Positions 42,834 through 54,130 are shown, counted from the first letter of the stretch. The stretch is 64,000 nt of DNA from Parvularcula marina (GCF_003399445.1 NZ_QUQO01000001.1:682001-746000), one strand, 5' to 3'. Program-made: numbers and translations. Notes: a model not told the origin generated them from the letters alone.

Positions 42834-44188
42834 TAGCGTGCCCCCCTCAATTTCGATTTCTTGATCAGCGACTCATATTGCTGCGCGAGCAAATGCCCCT
42901 GAACCTGCTGAACGGTGTCGAGTGTCACCGTCACGACGATGAGGAGTGACGTCCCCCCAAGATATACCGGGATAGCGCTGTACTGTGAGCGCAGGATTTC
43001 CGGCATCAGACAGACAAGGCAGAGATAGGCCGCACCGATGACCGTGATCCGGGTCAAAACGAAGTCGATATATTCTGCCGTCCGGGCACCGGGGCGATAG
43101 CCCTGGATATAGCCGCCATATTTCTTGAGGTTGTCGGCCGTGTCCTGCGGATTGAAGACGATCGAGGTGTAGAGGAAGCAGAAGAAGATGATCCCCGCGG
43201 CATAGATCGCCATGTAGAGCGGCTGGCCCGGCGAAATATAAAGAAGCAGCGTCTGCAGCCATTGCGGGGAGTTATCCCCGATGGCCCCTTGAGCCGTAGC
43301 CGGAATGAAGAGGAGCGAAGACGCAAAGATCGGCGGGATGACGCCAGCTGTGTTGAGCTTCAGCGGCAGGTGGGATTTCTCCCCCTGAACCATGCGGTTG
43401 CCCTGCTGGCGGCGCGGATACTGAACAATCAGACGCCGCTGTGACCGCTCCATGAAGACAACGAAGGCAATGAGCGCGACGGCCCCTATCAGGACGAAGA
43501 GGATGATCGGCGCGGACAGCGCGCCCGACCGGCCAGAGGCGAATAGCCCGGCTGCCGCACGCGGCAGCTCGGCGATAATGCCAGCGAAGATGATGAGAGA
43601 GATCCCGTTGCCGATACCGCGCGAAGTGATCTGCTCACCCAGCCAGACGAGGAACATGACCCCGCCAACGAGCGTAACGACGGTGGTGACATAGAAGAAC
43701 GCATTCGGGTTCGCGACGACAGGCACGGAGACGCCGTTGATCGTCCCGGTCGAGCTGGCGATGGTCGCGGCAATGAAATAGCCCTGCACGGTCGCAAGCA
43801 GCACGGTCAGATAACGCGTATATTGGTTGATCTGCCGACGGCCGCTCTCGCCTTCTTTCTTGACCGCCTCAAGCGAGGGGATCACGGCGGACATCATCTG
43901 CATGATAATCGACGCCGAAATATAGGGCATGATGTTGAGCGCAAAGATCGCCATCCGTTCGGTGGCGCCGCCCGAAAACAGGTTGAACGTGCCAAGAAGG
44001 CCGCCTGTCTGCGTCGCGAACAGCTCACGGAAGGCATCAGCGTTGACGCCCGGCAGCGGAATGAACGTGCCGATGCGATAAACGATCAGCGCCCCAAGCG
44101 CGAAAAGCAGGCGTTTCTTGAGCTCATCCGCCTTGGCAAAGGAGGAAAGGCTGACATTGGACGCAAATTGTTCGGCAGCTGATACCAT
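42833..44188 (-). CDS. secY: Protein translocase subunit SecY
   Basis: SecY is the channel of the general secretion pathway in the inner membrane. The 451 residues have ten hydrophobic segments, with the start [26 protein letters not shown] and [21 protein letters not shown] near the last ones. It lies downstream of rplO after a 150-base gap containing a strong hairpin, and its stop overlaps adk by one base. Confidence 0.98.
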   Translation of the reverse strand: MVSAAEQFASNVSLSSFAKADELKKRLLFALGALIVYRIGTFIPLPGVNADAFRELFATQTGGLLGTFNLFSGGATERMAIFALNIMPYISASIIMQMMSAVIPSLEAVKKEGESGRRQINQYTRYLTVLLATVQGYFIAATIASSTGTINGVSVPVVANPNAFFYVTTVVTLVGGVMFLVWLGEQITSRGIGNGISLIIFAGIIAELPRAAAGLFASGRSGALSAPIILFVLIGAVALIAFVVFMERSQRRLIVQYPRRQQGNRMVQGEKSHLPLKLNTAGVIPPIFASSLLFIPATAQGAIGDNSPQWLQTLLLYISPGQPLYMAIYAAGIIFFCFLYTSIVFNPQDTADNLKKYGGYIQGYRPGARTAEYIDFVLTRITVIGAAYLCLVCLMPEILRSQYSAIPVYLGGTSLLIVVTVTLDTVQQVQGHLLAQQYESLIKKSKLRGAR

Positions 44189-44258
44189 GGTCTGTCCCTA
44201 TCAAAGTCCCGGGACAGATGGCGTCTCTCGGGACGAGCCGCAACCAGTAGACCGGTTG

Positions 44259-44335
44259 CCCTCACCCGGCCATCCCCATCCGGGACGACCGCTTCCCCCA
44301 AAAGGGAGAAAAGCTGCCCGGAAGATCCGGGCAGC
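44259..44335 (-). terminator. Repeat copy and terminator-like hairpin between rplO and secY
   Basis: A perfect 10-base stem, GCTGCCCGGA (44313-44322) with TCCGGGCAGC (44326-44335) and a 3-base loop, is followed on the minus strand by TTTTCTCCC. This has the shape of an intrinsic terminator just after rplO. Bases 44259-44306 resemble the REP-like units seen at 28947-29069. The hairpin may lower secY-adk expression relative to the ribosomal genes. Confidence 0.65.
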
Positions 44336-44341
44336 CTAGAC

Positions 44342-44854
44342 TTATTTTTTCTTTTTGCCTTTGGCGGCTTCGCGTTCCGGACCGCGCAGGCGTTTGCGTT
44401 TTTCAACGCGCGTCATGGTCACAGACCCGCCAGCCTTCTCGACCGCTTCACGGGCCGATTTGGTTGCATAGGTCACCGTGACATTGACCTTGGCAGAAAG
44501 CTCACCGGTGCCGAGAAGACGGATACCGTCAAATTTCGTCCGGTTGGTTTCAGCCGCCTCGAAGATCGTCTCTTCGGTGATGTCGGAAACACCAGCTTCG
44601 GAGAGAACCTGCAGGTCGCTCAGATTGGCTTCTGCGTAGTTCTTGGCGTTCGGCATGTTAAAGCCGCGCTTGGGCAGGCGCATGTGAAGCGGCATCTGAC
44701 CGCCCTCAAAGCCTTTGATCGCGACACCCGAACGGGATTTCTGACCTTTGACACCGCGTCCGCCGGTTTTGCCTTTGCCGGAGCCGATACCACGGCCGAC
44801 ACGGGTTTTGGTTTTGCGGGCACCCGGGTTGTCCCGGAGATCACTCAGTTTCAT
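44342..44854 (-). CDS. rplO: 50S ribosomal protein L15
   Basis: L15 stabilises the large subunit core. The 170 residues from ATG 44854 begin [20 protein letters not shown]; the open frame extends to 44929 but that part is not L15-like. [24 protein letters not shown] follows. The C-terminus has a basic tail [18 protein letters not shown] of about 20 residues beyond the E. coli protein. Confidence 0.98.
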   Translation of the reverse strand: MKLSDLRDNPGARKTKTRVGRGIGSGKGKTGGRGVKGQKSRSGVAIKGFEGGQMPLHMRLPKRGFNMPNAKNYAEANLSDLQVLSEAGVSDITEETIFEAAETNRTKFDGIRLLGTGELSAKVNVTVTYATKSAREAVEKAGGSVTMTRVEKRKRLRGPEREAAKGKKKK

Positions 44855-44934
44855 TTCTCTTGCCTTTCGACTCTGCGGCACCCGGACCATTCCGGAGCCT
44901 CGCCTGGTGCTGCCCCGAAGGGCAGGCACGGAAG

Positions 44935-45123
44935 TTATTCGCCGACAACCTCGACCATATGCTTGACCTTGGTGATCATGCCGCGAACGGCAGGAGTATC
45001 TTCAAGCTCACGCGTACGGCCGATCTTGCCCAGGCCGAGGCCTTTGAGCGTTGCCAGCTGGTCTTTCGGCCGGCGGATCGGGCTGCCGGTCTGTTTGACG
45101 GTAAGTGTTTTCTTGGTCGCCAT
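44935..45123 (-). CDS. rpmD: 50S ribosomal protein L30
   Basis: A 62-residue large-subunit protein. [28 protein letters not shown] and the closing [17 protein letters not shown] are typical. It lies between rpsE and rplO in the spc operon. Confidence 0.97.
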   Translation of the reverse strand: MATKKTLTVKQTGSPIRRPKDQLATLKGLGLGKIGRTRELEDTPAVRGMITKVKHMVEVVGE

Positions 45124-45135
45124 GTTGGCTTCTCC

Positions 45136-45735
45136 TTACGCGACGTCGACGACAGCCGCATCGGGCTGCACGGCGGCACGGCGGGAAATCAGCTCGCTGA
45201 CTTTCAGGCCACGCTTGTTCGCGATCGACCGCGGGTTGGACTGGTTCTTCAGCGCATCAACCGTTGCCCGAACCATGTTGTAGGGGTTCGAGGTGCCGAT
45301 CGATTTAGCCACAACGTCCTGAACACCGAGCATCTCGAAGACGGCCCGCATCGGACCGCCGGCGATGACGCCGGTCCCCGGAGGGGCCGTGCGCAGAACG
45401 ACTTTGCCGGCACCGTGACGCCCGTGAGCATCGTGGTGCAGCGTGCGACCGTCACGAAGCGGCACACGGATGAGATTGCGCTTGGCTTCCTGGGTTGCCT
45501 TGCGAATGGCCTCAGGCACTTCGCGGGCCTTGCCCTTGCCAAAGCCAACGCGGCCTTTCTGGTCACCGACAACGACGAGTGCAGCAAAACCGAAATTCTT
45601 GCCGCCTTTCACCGTTTTCGAGACACGGTTGATCGCCACAAGGCGATCTGTGAACTCATCGCGCTCTTCTTCGCGATCGCGTCCCCGGCCCCGTCCGCGG
45701 CCCCGGCCGCCATCTCTCTGTTGGGTATCAGACAT
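45136..45735 (-). CDS. rpsE: 30S ribosomal protein S5
   Basis: S5 takes part in decoding fidelity at the mRNA entry. The 199 residues have an N-terminal Arg/Gly-rich extension ([18 protein letters not shown]) of about 25 residues before the core [46 protein letters not shown] and the [20 protein letters not shown] helix follow. The RGR extension is common in Alphaproteobacteria. Confidence 0.98.
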   Translation of the reverse strand: MSDTQQRDGGRGRGRGRGRDREEERDEFTDRLVAINRVSKTVKGGKNFGFAALVVVGDQKGRVGFGKGKAREVPEAIRKATQEAKRNLIRVPLRDGRTLHHDAHGRHGAGKVVLRTAPPGTGVIAGGPMRAVFEMLGVQDVVAKSIGTSNPYNMVRATVDALKNQSNPRSIANKRGLKVSELISRRAAVQPDAAVVDVA

Positions 45736-45746
45736 CTCAAGGCCCC

Positions 45747-46112
45747 TTAGAATTTGAGCCCGCCCTCACGGGCGGCATCGGCAAGGGCTTTCACCCGGCC
45801 ATGAAAAATATAACCGCCGCGGTCGAAGACGACTTCCTCGACACCGGCTTTCTTGGCCCGCTCGGCCAGAAGCGCGCCGACTTTTGCGGCGGCATCGACA
45901 TTCGAGCCGGACGAATTCGCATCGCGGAAGTCCTTCTCGATCGACGAGGCAGCGGCAAGGGTCTTGCCGGCGCGATCGTCAATGATCTGGGCTGCGATGT
46001 TTTTCGAAGAACGGAAGACCGACAGGCGGAGCTTGCCATTCGATTTGCGCGCAAGCTGGGCACGGGTACGACCGGCACGACGCTGACGTTTTTGTACAGG
46101 ATTGACTGCCAT
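45747..46112 (-). CDS. rplR: 50S ribosomal protein L18
   Basis: L18 binds 5S rRNA with L5. The 121 residues from ATG 46112 begin [20 protein letters not shown] and include [20 protein letters not shown] and [27 protein letters not shown] start at 46124 would add four residues and is less likely. Confidence 0.98.
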   Translation of the reverse strand: MAVNPVQKRQRRAGRTRAQLARKSNGKLRLSVFRSSKNIAAQIIDDRAGKTLAAASSIEKDFRDANSSGSNVDAAAKVGALLAERAKKAGVEEVVFDRGGYIFHGRVKALADAAREGGLKF

Positions 46113-46145
46113 AAGCTTTTCCAAGATCCGTAAGCTGAATTTCGC

Positions 46146-46679
46146 TTACTTCTTCTTGCCCTCCTTCCGGAAGATATACTCGCCTTCATATTTGACGCCT
46201 TTGCCCTTGTAGGGCTCTGGCGGACGGAAGCTGCGGATCTTCGCGGCGACTTCACCGACGACCTGCTTGTCACGGCCACTGATCTCGATCTCGGTCGGCT
46301 TGCCGACAGTGATTGAAATACCTTCGGGCGGATTGAACTCGACATCGTGAGAGTAACCGAGCGCGAGAACCAGAGTCTGGCCCTTCATCTGTGCACGGTA
46401 ACCAACGCCGACGAGCTCGAGCTTGCGGACGAAACCGGTGGACACGCCTTCAAAGATGTTCGCGACCATGGTGCGGGACATGCCCCACATGGAACGAGCT
46501 TCCTTGGATTTGTTGATCGGGGTCACTTCGACGCCGTCATCGCCCATCTTGACGAGGCAAAGCTCGTTGACGACGAATTCCATCTGACCTTTCGGGCCTT
46601 TTGCGGAAACCGTCTGGCCATCAACCTTGGCATCGACGCCACTGGGGACAGGAACTGGTTTTTTGCCAATACGCGACAT
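46146..46679 (-). CDS. rplF: 50S ribosomal protein L6
   Basis: L6 lies near the sarcin-ricin loop. The 177 residues begin [21 protein letters not shown] and contain [22 protein letters not shown] and the closing [21 protein letters not shown]. Standard length and order in the spc operon. Confidence 0.99.
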   Translation of the reverse strand: MSRIGKKPVPVPSGVDAKVDGQTVSAKGPKGQMEFVVNELCLVKMGDDGVEVTPINKSKEARSMWGMSRTMVANIFEGVSTGFVRKLELVGVGYRAQMKGQTLVLALGYSHDVEFNPPEGISITVGKPTEIEISGRDKQVVGEVAAKIRSFRPPEPYKGKGVKYEGEYIFRKEGKKK

Positions 46680-46693
46680 TGCTCTTCCCTCCC

Positions 46694-47092
46694 TTAGTAG
46701 ACCTGGCAGAGCACTTCGCCGCCAACATTATGTTCGCGAGCCAGTGCGTCTGACATGACGCCTTTGGGCGTGGACAGGATGGAGATGCCAAGACCGTTCT
46801 GCACGGGCTCGATATCTTTCACCGACGAGTAAACCCGGCGGCCAGGTTTGGAGACCCGCTTGATCTTGGAGATCACCGGTTCACCATCGAAATATTTCAG
46901 CTCGATTTCGAGGTCTGTTTTGTTGTCGGCATGCTCAACGCGGGTATAGCCGCGAATGTAGCCTTCAGCCTGCAGAACATCGAGAACGCGCTGGCGGAGC
47001 TTTGACGCCGGGGTCGAGGTTTTCGACATACCGCGCATCTGAGCGTTCCGGATACGGGTCAGCATATCGCCGACTGGATCATTGATCGTCAT
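46694..47092 (-). CDS. rpsH: 30S ribosomal protein S8
   Basis: S8 binds central 16S rRNA and in E. coli represses the spc operon by binding its mRNA at rplE. The 132 residues begin [21 protein letters not shown] and include [21 protein letters not shown] and [21 protein letters not shown]. Whether autoregulation holds here cannot be seen. Confidence 0.99.
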   Translation of the reverse strand: MTINDPVGDMLTRIRNAQMRGMSKTSTPASKLRQRVLDVLQAEGYIRGYTRVEHADNKTDLEIELKYFDGEPVISKIKRVSKPGRRVYSSVKDIEPVQNGLGISILSTPKGVMSDALAREHNVGGEVLCQVY

Positions 47093-47106
47093 GGTCTATG
47101 CCTCCC

Positions 47107-47412
47107 TTACCAGCTTGACTTCACGAGACCCGGCACCTTGCCTTGCGAGCCAAGCTCACGCAGCGCGATACGGGACATTTTCAGTTTACGGTAGAAGCCG
47201 CGCGGACGGCCGGTCACCGCGCACCGGTTCCGGATGCGGGTTTTCGACGCGTTACGCGGAATTTCGGCGAGCTGCAGCGCTGCCTTGAACTTGTCTTCCG
47301 GGGATGCCTCTTCACTGCGCATGATCGCCTTGAGAGCCTGCCGCTTGTTTTCAAACTTAGCGGCGAGCCGGCGACGCTTGAGGTCCCGTTCTACCATGGA
47401 TTTTTTTGCCAT
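47107..47412 (-). CDS. rpsN: 30S ribosomal protein S14
   Basis: The 101-residue, zinc-free form of S14: [20 protein letters not shown] at the start and [21 protein letters not shown] near the end. Only one Cys is in the motif, so this is not the CXXC form. It lies between rplE and rpsH. Confidence 0.99.
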   Translation of the reverse strand: MAKKSMVERDLKRRRLAAKFENKRQALKAIMRSEEASPEDKFKAALQLAEIPRNASKTRIRNRCAVTGRPRGFYRKLKMSRIALRELGSQGKVPGLVKSSW

Positions 47413-47478
47413 TTGCTTTTCAGCCTCCTCGAGGGCCGGTTTCCGTCAGCTTGCGGACCTAGCCTCCTAACCCGTCCG

Positions 47479-48048
47479 TTATTTACGGAAGGGGAAATTG
47501 AACTCTTTCAGAAGTGCCCGTGCTTCATCATCATTGCTCGCATTGGTGCAAACAACGATGTCCATGCCGCGCTGGCCTTCCACTTTGTCGTAATCGATCT
47601 CCGGGAACACGATGTGCTCTTTCAGACCCATGGCGTAGTTGCCGCGGCCGTCAAAGCTTTTCGGGTTCAGCCCCCGGAAGTCCCGAACGCGCGGCAGCGC
47701 GATGGTCACGAGACGATCGAGGAATTCATACATGCGGTCTTTACGCAGTGTGACCTTCACACCCAGCGCCATTTCCTCACGCACCTTGAAGCCGGCGATC
47801 GACTTCTTGGCTTTCGTGACGACCGGACGCTGACCTGCGATACGGGTCAGCTCTTCGAGCGCCGAATCGACAACCTTACGGTCATTGACGGCGTCACCGA
47901 GGCCCATATTGATGACGACCTTTTCAAGTTTCGGCACCATCATCGGGTTTGCGTAGTTGAACTGCTCCTGCATCGCAGCACGGATTTTCTCCTTGTACTG
48001 CGTTTTCAGGCGCGGTTCGTAATTTTCAAGAGTGGCGGCCTCAGACAT
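47479..48048 (-). CDS. rplE: 50S ribosomal protein L5
   Basis: L5 binds 5S rRNA and contacts S13. The 189 residues from ATG 48048 include [46 protein letters not shown] and the closing [19 protein letters not shown]. The frame is open upstream to 48162 but that part lies within rplX. It overlaps rplX by eight bases. Confidence 0.98.
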   Translation of the reverse strand: MSEAATLENYEPRLKTQYKEKIRAAMQEQFNYANPMMVPKLEKVVINMGLGDAVNDRKVVDSALEELTRIAGQRPVVTKAKKSIAGFKVREEMALGVKVTLRKDRMYEFLDRLVTIALPRVRDFRGLNPKSFDGRGNYAMGLKEHIVFPEIDYDKVEGQRGMDIVVCTNASNDDEARALLKEFNFPFRK

Positions 48049-48355
48049 CGATAGCCTCCCCGGAACGCTTGGCGACACGGACTTTCTTGCCGTCTCGGAC
48101 TTCAAAACCGACACGGGTCGGCTTGCCATCCTTGGGGTCCGCAATCGCGACATTGGACACATGAATCGGCGCTTCGCGGGTGACGATCCCGCCAGCCGAC
48201 GTTTGCGACGGCTTGGTGTGACGCTTGATCACGTTCACGCCCTGGACCGTCACGCGGTTTTCTTTCGGGTCGACTTTCAGGACTTCGCCTTCGGCGCCTT
48301 TATCGCGGCCGGTCAGGACGATGACCTTGTCACCCTTTTTGATTCTGGCTGCCAT
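48041..48355 (-). CDS. rplX: 50S ribosomal protein L24
   Basis: L24 starts large-subunit assembly. The 104 residues begin [21 protein letters not shown] (KOW motif) and include [21 protein letters not shown]. It lies two bases after rplN and overlaps rplE slightly. Confidence 0.98.
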   Translation of the reverse strand: MAARIKKGDKVIVLTGRDKGAEGEVLKVDPKENRVTVQGVNVIKRHTKPSQTSAGGIVTREAPIHVSNVAIADPKDGKPTRVGFEVRDGKKVRVAKRSGEAIDV

Positions 48356-48357
48356 GG

Positions 48358-48726
48358 TCAGAGCACCTCCGGTGCGAGCGACACGATCTTCATGTGGTTG
48401 GCGCGGCGAAGTTCGCGCGTCACCGGGCCGAAGATACGAGTGCCAATCGGCTCTTTGTTATTGTTGATGAGCACAGCGGCATTGTTGTCAAAGCGGATGA
48501 CTGAGCCGTCACGGCGCTTGATGTCCTTGGCGGTACGAACCACCACGGCTTTCATCACCTGGCCTTTTTTCACCCGGCCGCGCGGCATGGCCTCTTTCAC
48601 AGACACCACAATGATGTCACCGACGCCCGCATATTTGCGTTTGGCGCCGCCGAGCACCTTGATGCACTGGACCCGCTTTGCGCCGGAATTATCGGCGACA
48701 TCCAGGTTAGTTTGCATCTGGATCAT
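48358..48726 (-). CDS. rplN: 50S ribosomal protein L14
   Basis: A 122-residue protein at the intersubunit face. [20 protein letters not shown] and [22 protein letters not shown] are typical. It is the first gene of the spc operon proper, 52 bases after rpsQ. Confidence 0.99.
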   Translation of the reverse strand: MIQMQTNLDVADNSGAKRVQCIKVLGGAKRKYAGVGDIIVVSVKEAMPRGRVKKGQVMKAVVVRTAKDIKRRDGSVIRFDNNAAVLINNNKEPIGTRIFGPVTRELRRANHMKIVSLAPEVL

Positions 48727-48778
48727 ATCGATCCCTCCATCAAAAGGGGCCGGGGGAAACCCGGAACCCCATTAAAAT

Positions 48779-49075
48779 TTACTCGTTTGCGTCTGCCTTG
48801 TCGGCTTCAGCCTGCTGACGATCAGCTGCCGCTGCGGCGAGTTCTTCCGCCGTGACAACTTCCCATCTTTTGAGTTTCGATTTCGGCGGGCATTCACGGA
48901 TCTGAACCATGTCGCCAACCTTGTACTGATTGTTCTCATCATGAGCGTGATAGCGCTTGGAGCGCCGCACGACCTTGGCGAGAAGCGGGTGTTTGAAGGC
49001 ACGGTCAATTCGCACAACGACAGTCTTGTCGCCTTTGTCCGAGACAACCGGTCCCTGCAATACGCGTTTGGGCAT
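48779..49075 (-). CDS. rpsQ: 30S ribosomal protein S17
   Basis: A primary 16S rRNA binder. The 98 residues begin [21 protein letters not shown], with [20 protein letters not shown]. After the conserved core, an Ala/Glu-rich tail of about 20 residues ([20 protein letters not shown]) extends beyond the usual 80-85 residues. Confidence 0.98.
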   Translation of the reverse strand: MPKRVLQGPVVSDKGDKTVVVRIDRAFKHPLLAKVVRRSKRYHAHDENNQYKVGDMVQIRECPPKSKLKRWEVVTAEELAAAAADRQQAEADKADANE

Positions 49076-49078
49076 GCC

Positions 49079-49300
49079 TTAGCCCTCCGATTTAGCCGCG
49101 TCAGCGGCAGTGTGACGTTCGGCCTGGACCGTTTTGATCCGGGCAATATCGCGGCGTACTTCTTTCACACGCGCGGTTTTCTCGAGCTGGCCCGAGACGC
49201 GCTGAAAGCGAAGATTGAACTGCTCGCGTTTAAGCTCGAGCAGTTTGGACGACAGCTCGTCGTCGGAAAGATCGCGAACTTCTACAGGTTTCATGATCAT
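49079..49300 (-). CDS. rpmC: 50S ribosomal protein L29
   Basis: A 73-residue tunnel-exit protein with [25 protein letters not shown] and [11 protein letters not shown]. The ATG at 49300 overlaps the rplP stop as ATGA; an ATG two codons later (49294) gives the common MKPVEVRDL start and is equally possible. Confidence 0.97.
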   Translation of the reverse strand: MIMKPVEVRDLSDDELSSKLLELKREQFNLRFQRVSGQLEKTARVKEVRRDIARIKTVQAERHTAADAAKSEG

Positions 49301-49710
49301 TCCCCGATCCGTTTCACGATGCGCGTCTTGATCGGCAGTTTCGCAGCGCCAAGCAGGAGAGCTTCGCGAGCGGTCTGCTCGGGCACACCGTCAATTTCGA
49401 ACATGATGCGGCCAGGTTTGACCTTGGCGACCCAGCGGTCGACAGAGCCTTTACCTTTACCCATCCGGACTTCCGTCGGTTTTGCCGTGACAGGCACATC
49501 CGGGAAGATGCGGATCCAGACGCGGCCGGCCCGTTTCATGTGGCGAGTGATCGCCCTACGAGTGGCTTCGATCTGGCGCGCGGTGACACGCTCGGGCTCA
49601 ACGGCTTTGAGACCGAAGGACCCGAAGTTGAGATCCGTGCCGCCTTTGGCTGTACCTTTGATACGGCCTTTATGCTGCTTACGGAATTTTGTGCGTTTCG
49701 GCTGAAGCAT
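49297..49710 (-). CDS. rplP: 50S ribosomal protein L16
   Basis: L16 lies near the A site. The 137 residues begin [21 protein letters not shown] and include [21 protein letters not shown] and the closing [16 protein letters not shown]. It lies between rpsC and rpmC, coupled to both. Confidence 0.99.
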   Translation of the reverse strand: MLQPKRTKFRKQHKGRIKGTAKGGTDLNFGSFGLKAVEPERVTARQIEATRRAITRHMKRAGRVWIRIFPDVPVTAKPTEVRMGKGKGSVDRWVAKVKPGRIMFEIDGVPEQTAREALLLGAAKLPIKTRIVKRIGE

Positions 49711-49723
49711 TTCTCAAATTCCC

Positions 49724-50452
49724 TCAGGCGTTTTCGCGGCGCGGACGGCGATCGCCACGGCGTTCCGGGCTCGGCCCACCGGTCTGGCTGTCCACGAGAC
49801 GTTTTTCCGATGCCATCGGATCGTGATCCATGATCTCGCCTTTGAAGATCCAGACCTTGATGCCGATCGCGCCATAAGTGGTACGGGCGGTTGCGACGCC
49901 GTAATCGATATCCGCACGGAGCGTGTGCAGCGGCACCCGGCCCTCACGGTACCATTCGGTCCGGGCGATTTCCGCCCCGCCGAGACGGCCGGCACAGTTC
50001 ACGCGGATACCAAGCGCACCCATGCGCATGGCGGTCTGCATGGCCCGCTTCATCGCGCGGCGGAACGAAGCCCGACGCTCGAGCTGTTGGGCGATGTTCT
50101 CTGCAACGAGGGTCGCATCGACTTCCGGCTTACGGATCTCAACAATGTTGAGGACCGTTTCCGAAGACGACATTTCCTGCAGCTTCTGGCGAAGCTTCTC
50201 GATGTCAGAGCCCTTCTTGCCGATCACCACACCCGGACGGGCCGTGTAGATCGTAACCCGGCACTTTTTGTGCGGACGTTCGATGACGATCCGGCTGACG
50301 CCGGCATTTTTCAGACGATCGAGCAGATAGTTACGGATCTTGAGATCCTCATGGAGAAGATCCCCATAGGATTTCTTGTCCGCATACCAACGGCTGTCCC
50401 AGGTCCGGTTGATGCCGAGCCGGAGGCCGATCGGAGAGACTTTCTGACCCAT
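49724..50452 (-). CDS. rpsC: 30S ribosomal protein S3
   Basis: S3 lies at the mRNA entry channel. The 242 residues begin [21 protein letters not shown], with the KH motif [18 protein letters not shown] and [22 protein letters not shown]. The C-terminus is extended and charged ([14 protein letters not shown]). Start shares one base with the rplV stop. Confidence 0.99.
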   Translation of the reverse strand: MGQKVSPIGLRLGINRTWDSRWYADKKSYGDLLHEDLKIRNYLLDRLKNAGVSRIVIERPHKKCRVTIYTARPGVVIGKKGSDIEKLRQKLQEMSSSETVLNIVEIRKPEVDATLVAENIAQQLERRASFRRAMKRAMQTAMRMGALGIRVNCAGRLGGAEIARTEWYREGRVPLHTLRADIDYGVATARTTYGAIGIKVWIFKGEIMDHDPMASEKRLVDSQTGGPSPERRGDRRPRRENA

Positions 50453-50832
50453 CAGGCCACCTCCTCAACTTCGCGGACAACGATTGTGATTTCCGAGAAC
50501 GGCTTTTTGATCCGACCGACCCGGCCACGAGCGCGGGCTTTCCAGCGCTTCATCACAAGGTTCTTCCCGACAAACGCCCTGTCCACAATGAGGCTGTCGA
50601 TATCGAGATCATGATTGTTCTCAGCATTCGCGATCGCGCTCTCAAGCACGCGTTTGACTTCATGCGCAACACGTTTGCGCGAGAATTCAAGCTCGTTCAG
50701 GGCGCGCTCGACCTTCTTGCCGCGGATCATCTCCGCAACAAGGTTGAGCTTTTGCGGGCTGGTCTTGATCATCCGGCCTTTGGCCATCGCCTGATCTTCA
50801 CCAACGCGGCGGGGATTTTTAATCTGTCCCAT
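50452..50832 (-). CDS. rplV: 50S ribosomal protein L22
   Basis: L22 lines the exit tunnel with a long beta loop. The 126 residues include [44 protein letters not shown] and [22 protein letters not shown]. The start is at the ATG two bases after rpsS; an ATG at residue 16 would give a shorter form. Confidence 0.98.
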   Translation of the reverse strand: MGQIKNPRRVGEDQAMAKGRMIKTSPQKLNLVAEMIRGKKVERALNELEFSRKRVAHEVKRVLESAIANAENNHDLDIDSLIVDRAFVGKNLVMKRWKARARGRVGRIKKPFSEITIVVREVEEVA

Positions 50833-50834
50833 GA

Positions 50835-51113
50835 CTACTTCCGCTTCGCCTTCTTGTCCGCACCGTGACCGTAATAGGTCCGGCTCGGAGAGAATTCGCC
50901 CAGCTTATGGCCGACCATGTCTTCAGTGACGTGGACCGGAATAAACTTCTGGCCGTTGTAAACGTTGAACGTAAGCCCGACGAATTGCGGCAGGATGGTC
51001 GACCGGCGTGACCAGGTCTTGATCCCGCCCTTGTGACCGCCATCGCCAGCTTCCGCAGCCTTCTTGAGAAGGTAACGGTCGACAAACGGGCCTTTCCAAA
51101 CAGCTCTTGGCAT
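50835..51113 (-). CDS. rpsS: 30S ribosomal protein S19
   Basis: A 92-residue head protein bridging to the large subunit. [21 protein letters not shown] and [22 protein letters not shown] are typical, as is [15 protein letters not shown]. It follows rplB by three bases. Confidence 0.99.
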   Translation of the reverse strand: MPRAVWKGPFVDRYLLKKAAEAGDGGHKGGIKTWSRRSTILPQFVGLTFNVYNGQKFIPVHVTEDMVGHKLGEFSPSRTYYGHGADKKAKRK

Positions 51114-51116
51114 CCC

Positions 51117-51956
51117 TTAGCGCCCTTTCTTCCGTGCATGACGCGAACGGATGATCAGATGATCCGTCTTCTTGTTCTTGCGCGTCCGTTTACCTTTGGT
51201 CGGTTGGCCCCACGGGGTCACCGGATGGCGACCACCGCTCGTCCGGCCCTCACCACCACCATGCGGGTGATCGATCGGGTTCATGGCGACACCGCGCACT
51301 GCCGGGCGTTTGCCCAGGTGGCGCTTGCGGCCGGCCGTACCGAGATTGATGTTTGCGTGATCGGGGTTCGAGACCGCGCCGATGGTGCCAAGGCAATTGC
51401 CGTGGACCTTGCGGACTTCACCCGACTTCAGCCGAAGCTGGACATAGTCACCGTCACGGCCAACCACCTGGACATAAGCCCCGGCGGAGCGTGCGATCTG
51501 CCCGCCCTTGCCCGGCTTCATCTCCACATTGTGGACGATGGTGCCCGGCGGCACGTTTTTCAGCGGCATGGCATTGCCCGGTTTCACGTCAACGCGCTCG
51601 CCCGAGACAACCTTGTCGCCAACGCCGAGGCGCTGCGGTGCCAGAATGTAGGCCTTCACGCCGTCGCCATATTCGATCAGGGCAATGAACGCGGTCCGGT
51701 TAGGATCGTATTCGATGCGCTTGACTTCAGCGATGGCGTCATAGCGGTTCCGCTTGAAATCGACGATCCGGTAAAGACGCTTGGCGCCCCCACCGATCCG
51801 GCGAGCGGTAATGCGGCCAGTATTGTTCCGGCCACCTTTCTTGGTAAGGCCTTGAGTCAGGCTCTTCTCTGGCTTGCCCTTGTGGAGCTCGCCGCGATCC
51901 ACCGTGACCAGCGTACGCCGGCCAGGAGAAGTGGGATTGTATGTCTTCAGTGCCAT
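51117..51956 (-). CDS. rplB: 50S ribosomal protein L2
   Basis: L2 supports the peptidyl transferase centre. The 279 residues begin [20 protein letters not shown] and contain [18 protein letters not shown]-like pattern and the conserved [21 protein letters not shown] with its functional His. Standard length. Confidence 0.99.
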   Translation of the reverse strand: MALKTYNPTSPGRRTLVTVDRGELHKGKPEKSLTQGLTKKGGRNNTGRITARRIGGGAKRLYRIVDFKRNRYDAIAEVKRIEYDPNRTAFIALIEYGDGVKAYILAPQRLGVGDKVVSGERVDVKPGNAMPLKNVPPGTIVHNVEMKPGKGGQIARSAGAYVQVVGRDGDYVQLRLKSGEVRKVHGNCLGTIGAVSNPDHANINLGTAGRKRHLGKRPAVRGVAMNPIDHPHGGGEGRTSGGRHPVTPWGQPTKGKRTRKNKKTDHLIIRSRHARKKGR

Positions 51957-51968
51957 GATGACCTACCC

Positions 51969-52268
51969 TTACAGCCCTGTCGTCACGTCGATCGAATGCC
52001 CGTCTTCAAGGGTCACGATCGCTTTTTTGACGTCCGAACGCTTATAGGGGCGCCCGCGGAACCGTTTGTTCTTGCCTTTGGTGACGAGCGTATTCACCGC
52101 CCGCACTTTCACGTTGAAGAGCGCCTCAACCGCTTCTTTGATCTGCGGCTTGGTCGCGTCATTAGCGACCTTGAAGACGATCTGGTTATGCTCGGCAGCG
52201 ATGGTCGATTTCTCGGTGATCACCGGCGAGACGATTGCGTCGTAATGCTGTTCTTTCGCGGAGCTCAT
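51969..52268 (-). CDS. rplW: 50S ribosomal protein L23
   Basis: L23 is the docking site for trigger factor and SRP at the exit tunnel. The 99 residues include [21 protein letters not shown] and [22 protein letters not shown]. It overlaps rplD by four bases. Confidence 0.98.
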   Translation of the reverse strand: MSSAKEQHYDAIVSPVITEKSTIAAEHNQIVFKVANDATKPQIKEAVEALFNVKVRAVNTLVTKGKNKRFRGRPYKRSDVKKAIVTLEDGHSIDVTTGL

Positions 52269-52912
52269 GACGCCACCTCTTCATTCGTGTGCGTGCCGTC
52301 GAGCCGTGCATAAAGACCATCAACCGCAGCGCGGGTCAGGATCAGCTTGTCGTGGTTGAGAATGTCATAAACATTCGCCCCGATGACCGGCAGGACATCG
52401 ATGCCGCCAAGGTTGCGGGCTGCTTTCGCAAAACCCTCATCGACCTTGGCGTCGATGATCAGCGCGCTTTTCGCACCGAGCTTGCCGAACTTTTCGGCCA
52501 GGACCTTCGTCTTGGCTTCAGAAACGCTCGCCTCGTCGATGACGATCAGTTCGCTTGCGGACAGTTTTGCCGACAGCGCGTGCTTAAGAGCCAGACGACG
52601 AACCTTTTTGGGCAGGTTCGTTGCGTGGCTGCGGACGCGGGGGCCGTGGGCCTTGCCGCCGCCAACGAATTGCGGGGCTTTGCGGTTGCCGTGACGGGCA
52701 CCGCCGGAGCCTTTCTGACGGACAAATTTCTTCGTCGTGCCAGAAACTTCACCGCGTTCTTTGGCTTTATGCGTGCCTGCCTGGCGGTTGTTCATCTGCC
52801 ACACGACATAGCGGTGGAGGATGTCACGCCGCGGCTCGAGACCGAAAATGTCATCACGAAGATCGACATCGCCGGATTTCGCCGCATCAAGTGTCATGAC
52901 GTCGACTTGCAT
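52265..52912 (-). CDS. rplD: 50S ribosomal protein L4
   Basis: L4 lines the exit tunnel and in E. coli represses the S10 operon. The 215 residues begin [21 protein letters not shown] and contain [21 protein letters not shown] and [18 protein letters not shown]. The start shares one base with the rplC stop. Confidence 0.99.
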   Translation of the reverse strand: MQVDVMTLDAAKSGDVDLRDDIFGLEPRRDILHRYVVWQMNNRQAGTHKAKERGEVSGTTKKFVRQKGSGGARHGNRKAPQFVGGGKAHGPRVRSHATNLPKKVRRLALKHALSAKLSASELIVIDEASVSEAKTKVLAEKFGKLGAKSALIIDAKVDEGFAKAARNLGGIDVLPVIGANVYDILNHDKLILTRAAVDGLYARLDGTHTNEEVAS

Positions 52913-53814
52913 TATTCTTTTCCTTCCGCGTCGTCGGCCGCAGCCTCAGCTTCGGTCTCAGTCGGCGCACCACCGGCTTCGTCAGCAGGCACATCAACAC
53001 CATGCGCGCCAACCGGGGTCTTCTCACCGACTTCGGCGATCGTGCTTTCAGGCTCTTCAGCCTCGACCTCTTCGCCGCGAACAACAAAGCCGCCCGGCAG
53101 CGGGGCCTCTTCAGGACGGGCCTTTTTGACGGCGTCCTTGATGAGGATCCATGAGCCTTTCGAGCCCGGCACCGCGCCTTTGACGAGGATCAGGCCGCGA
53201 GCAACATCCGTACGGATGATTTCAAGGTTCTGAGTAGTCACGCGAACATCGCCCATGTGACCGGCCATTTTCTTGCCTTTGAAAACCTTGCCCGGATCCT
53301 GACACTGACCGGTCGAACCGTGCGAACGGTGGCTGATCGAGACACCGTGCGAAGCGCGAAGACCACCGAAATTGTGGCGCTTCATGCCGCCGGCAAAGCC
53401 TTTACCGATCGAGGTGCCGATGACGTCGACTTTCTGGCCCGGCACATAGTGCTCAGCCGTGATCGTCGCACCGATCTCGATGACATTGTCAGGCTCAACG
53501 CGGAACTCTGCGAGTTTACGCTTCGGCGTGACATTGGCTTTTGCGAAATGGCCACGGGCAGCGTTCGTCACCCGGCCAAGTTTCGCTTCGCCCTTGCGGT
53601 TCAGATATTCACCTGCACCAAGCTGAAGCGCGACATAGCCGTCACGTTCTGCGGTGCGGTGGCTGACCACCTGGCAGTTTTCAAGGCTCACGACCGTGCA
53701 CGGAATATGCGTGCCTTCAGCCGTGTACACACGGGTCATGCCGAGCTTCTTGCCGATAACACCCGTACGGGCGCCGGCGAGCTGGGCAGGAAGGGGTTGG
53801 GGAGCGTGCGCCAT
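52912..53814 (-). CDS. rplC: 50S ribosomal protein L3 with acidic C-terminal extension
   Basis: L3 nucleates large-subunit assembly. The conserved part ([56 protein letters not shown]) is standard. From ATG 53814 the protein has 300 residues, about 60 more than usual, because of a tail rich in Glu, Ala and Asp ([17 protein letters not shown] onward, ending in DDAEGKE). The frame is open to 53844, but the ATG at 53814 follows rpsJ closely and fits better. Confidence 0.97.
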   Translation of the reverse strand: MAHAPQPLPAQLAGARTGVIGKKLGMTRVYTAEGTHIPCTVVSLENCQVVSHRTAERDGYVALQLGAGEYLNRKGEAKLGRVTNAARGHFAKANVTPKRKLAEFRVEPDNVIEIGATITAEHYVPGQKVDVIGTSIGKGFAGGMKRHNFGGLRASHGVSISHRSHGSTGQCQDPGKVFKGKKMAGHMGDVRVTTQNLEIIRTDVARGLILVKGAVPGSKGSWILIKDAVKKARPEEAPLPGGFVVRGEEVEAEEPESTIAEVGEKTPVGAHGVDVPADEAGGAPTETEAEAAADDAEGKE

Positions 53815-53818
53815 CGTC

Positions 53819-54130
53819 TTACGCCCCCAGCTTGATCTCGACATCGACGCCGGCCGACAGGTCGAGCTTCATCAGCGCGTCGATCGTCTGCGGGGTCGGG
53901 TCAACAATATCGAGGACACGCTTGTGCGTGCGCATCTCGAACTGTTCACGGGATTTCTTATTGACGTGCGGCGAGCGAAGCACCGTATACCGGTCAATGT
54001 GGGTCGGCAGCGGGATCGGCCCGCGAACCTGTGCGCCTGTGCGCTTGGCCGTGTTGACGATCTCAACCGCGGAGCTGTCCAGCACGCGGTGATCGAACGC
54101 CTTCAGCCGTATCCGAATATTCTGTTGCAT
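53819..54130 (-). CDS. rpsJ: 30S ribosomal protein S10
   Basis: The 103-residue first gene of the S10 operon, also the antitermination factor Nus[22 protein letters not shown] and [20 protein letters not shown] are typical. It follows tuf by 123 bases, a gap with a terminator-like hairpin. Confidence 0.99.
   Translation of the reverse strand: MQQNIRIRLKAFDHRVLDSSAVEIVNTAKRTGAQVRGPIPLPTHIDRYTVLRSPHVNKKSREQFEMRTHKRVLDIVDPTPQTIDALMKLDLSAGVDVEIKLGA

Noticed and set aside
51033-52313. A 426-codon plus-strand frame antisense to rplB and rplW
   Set aside because: Spans two certain ribosomal protein genes and the gap between them; antisense shadow.
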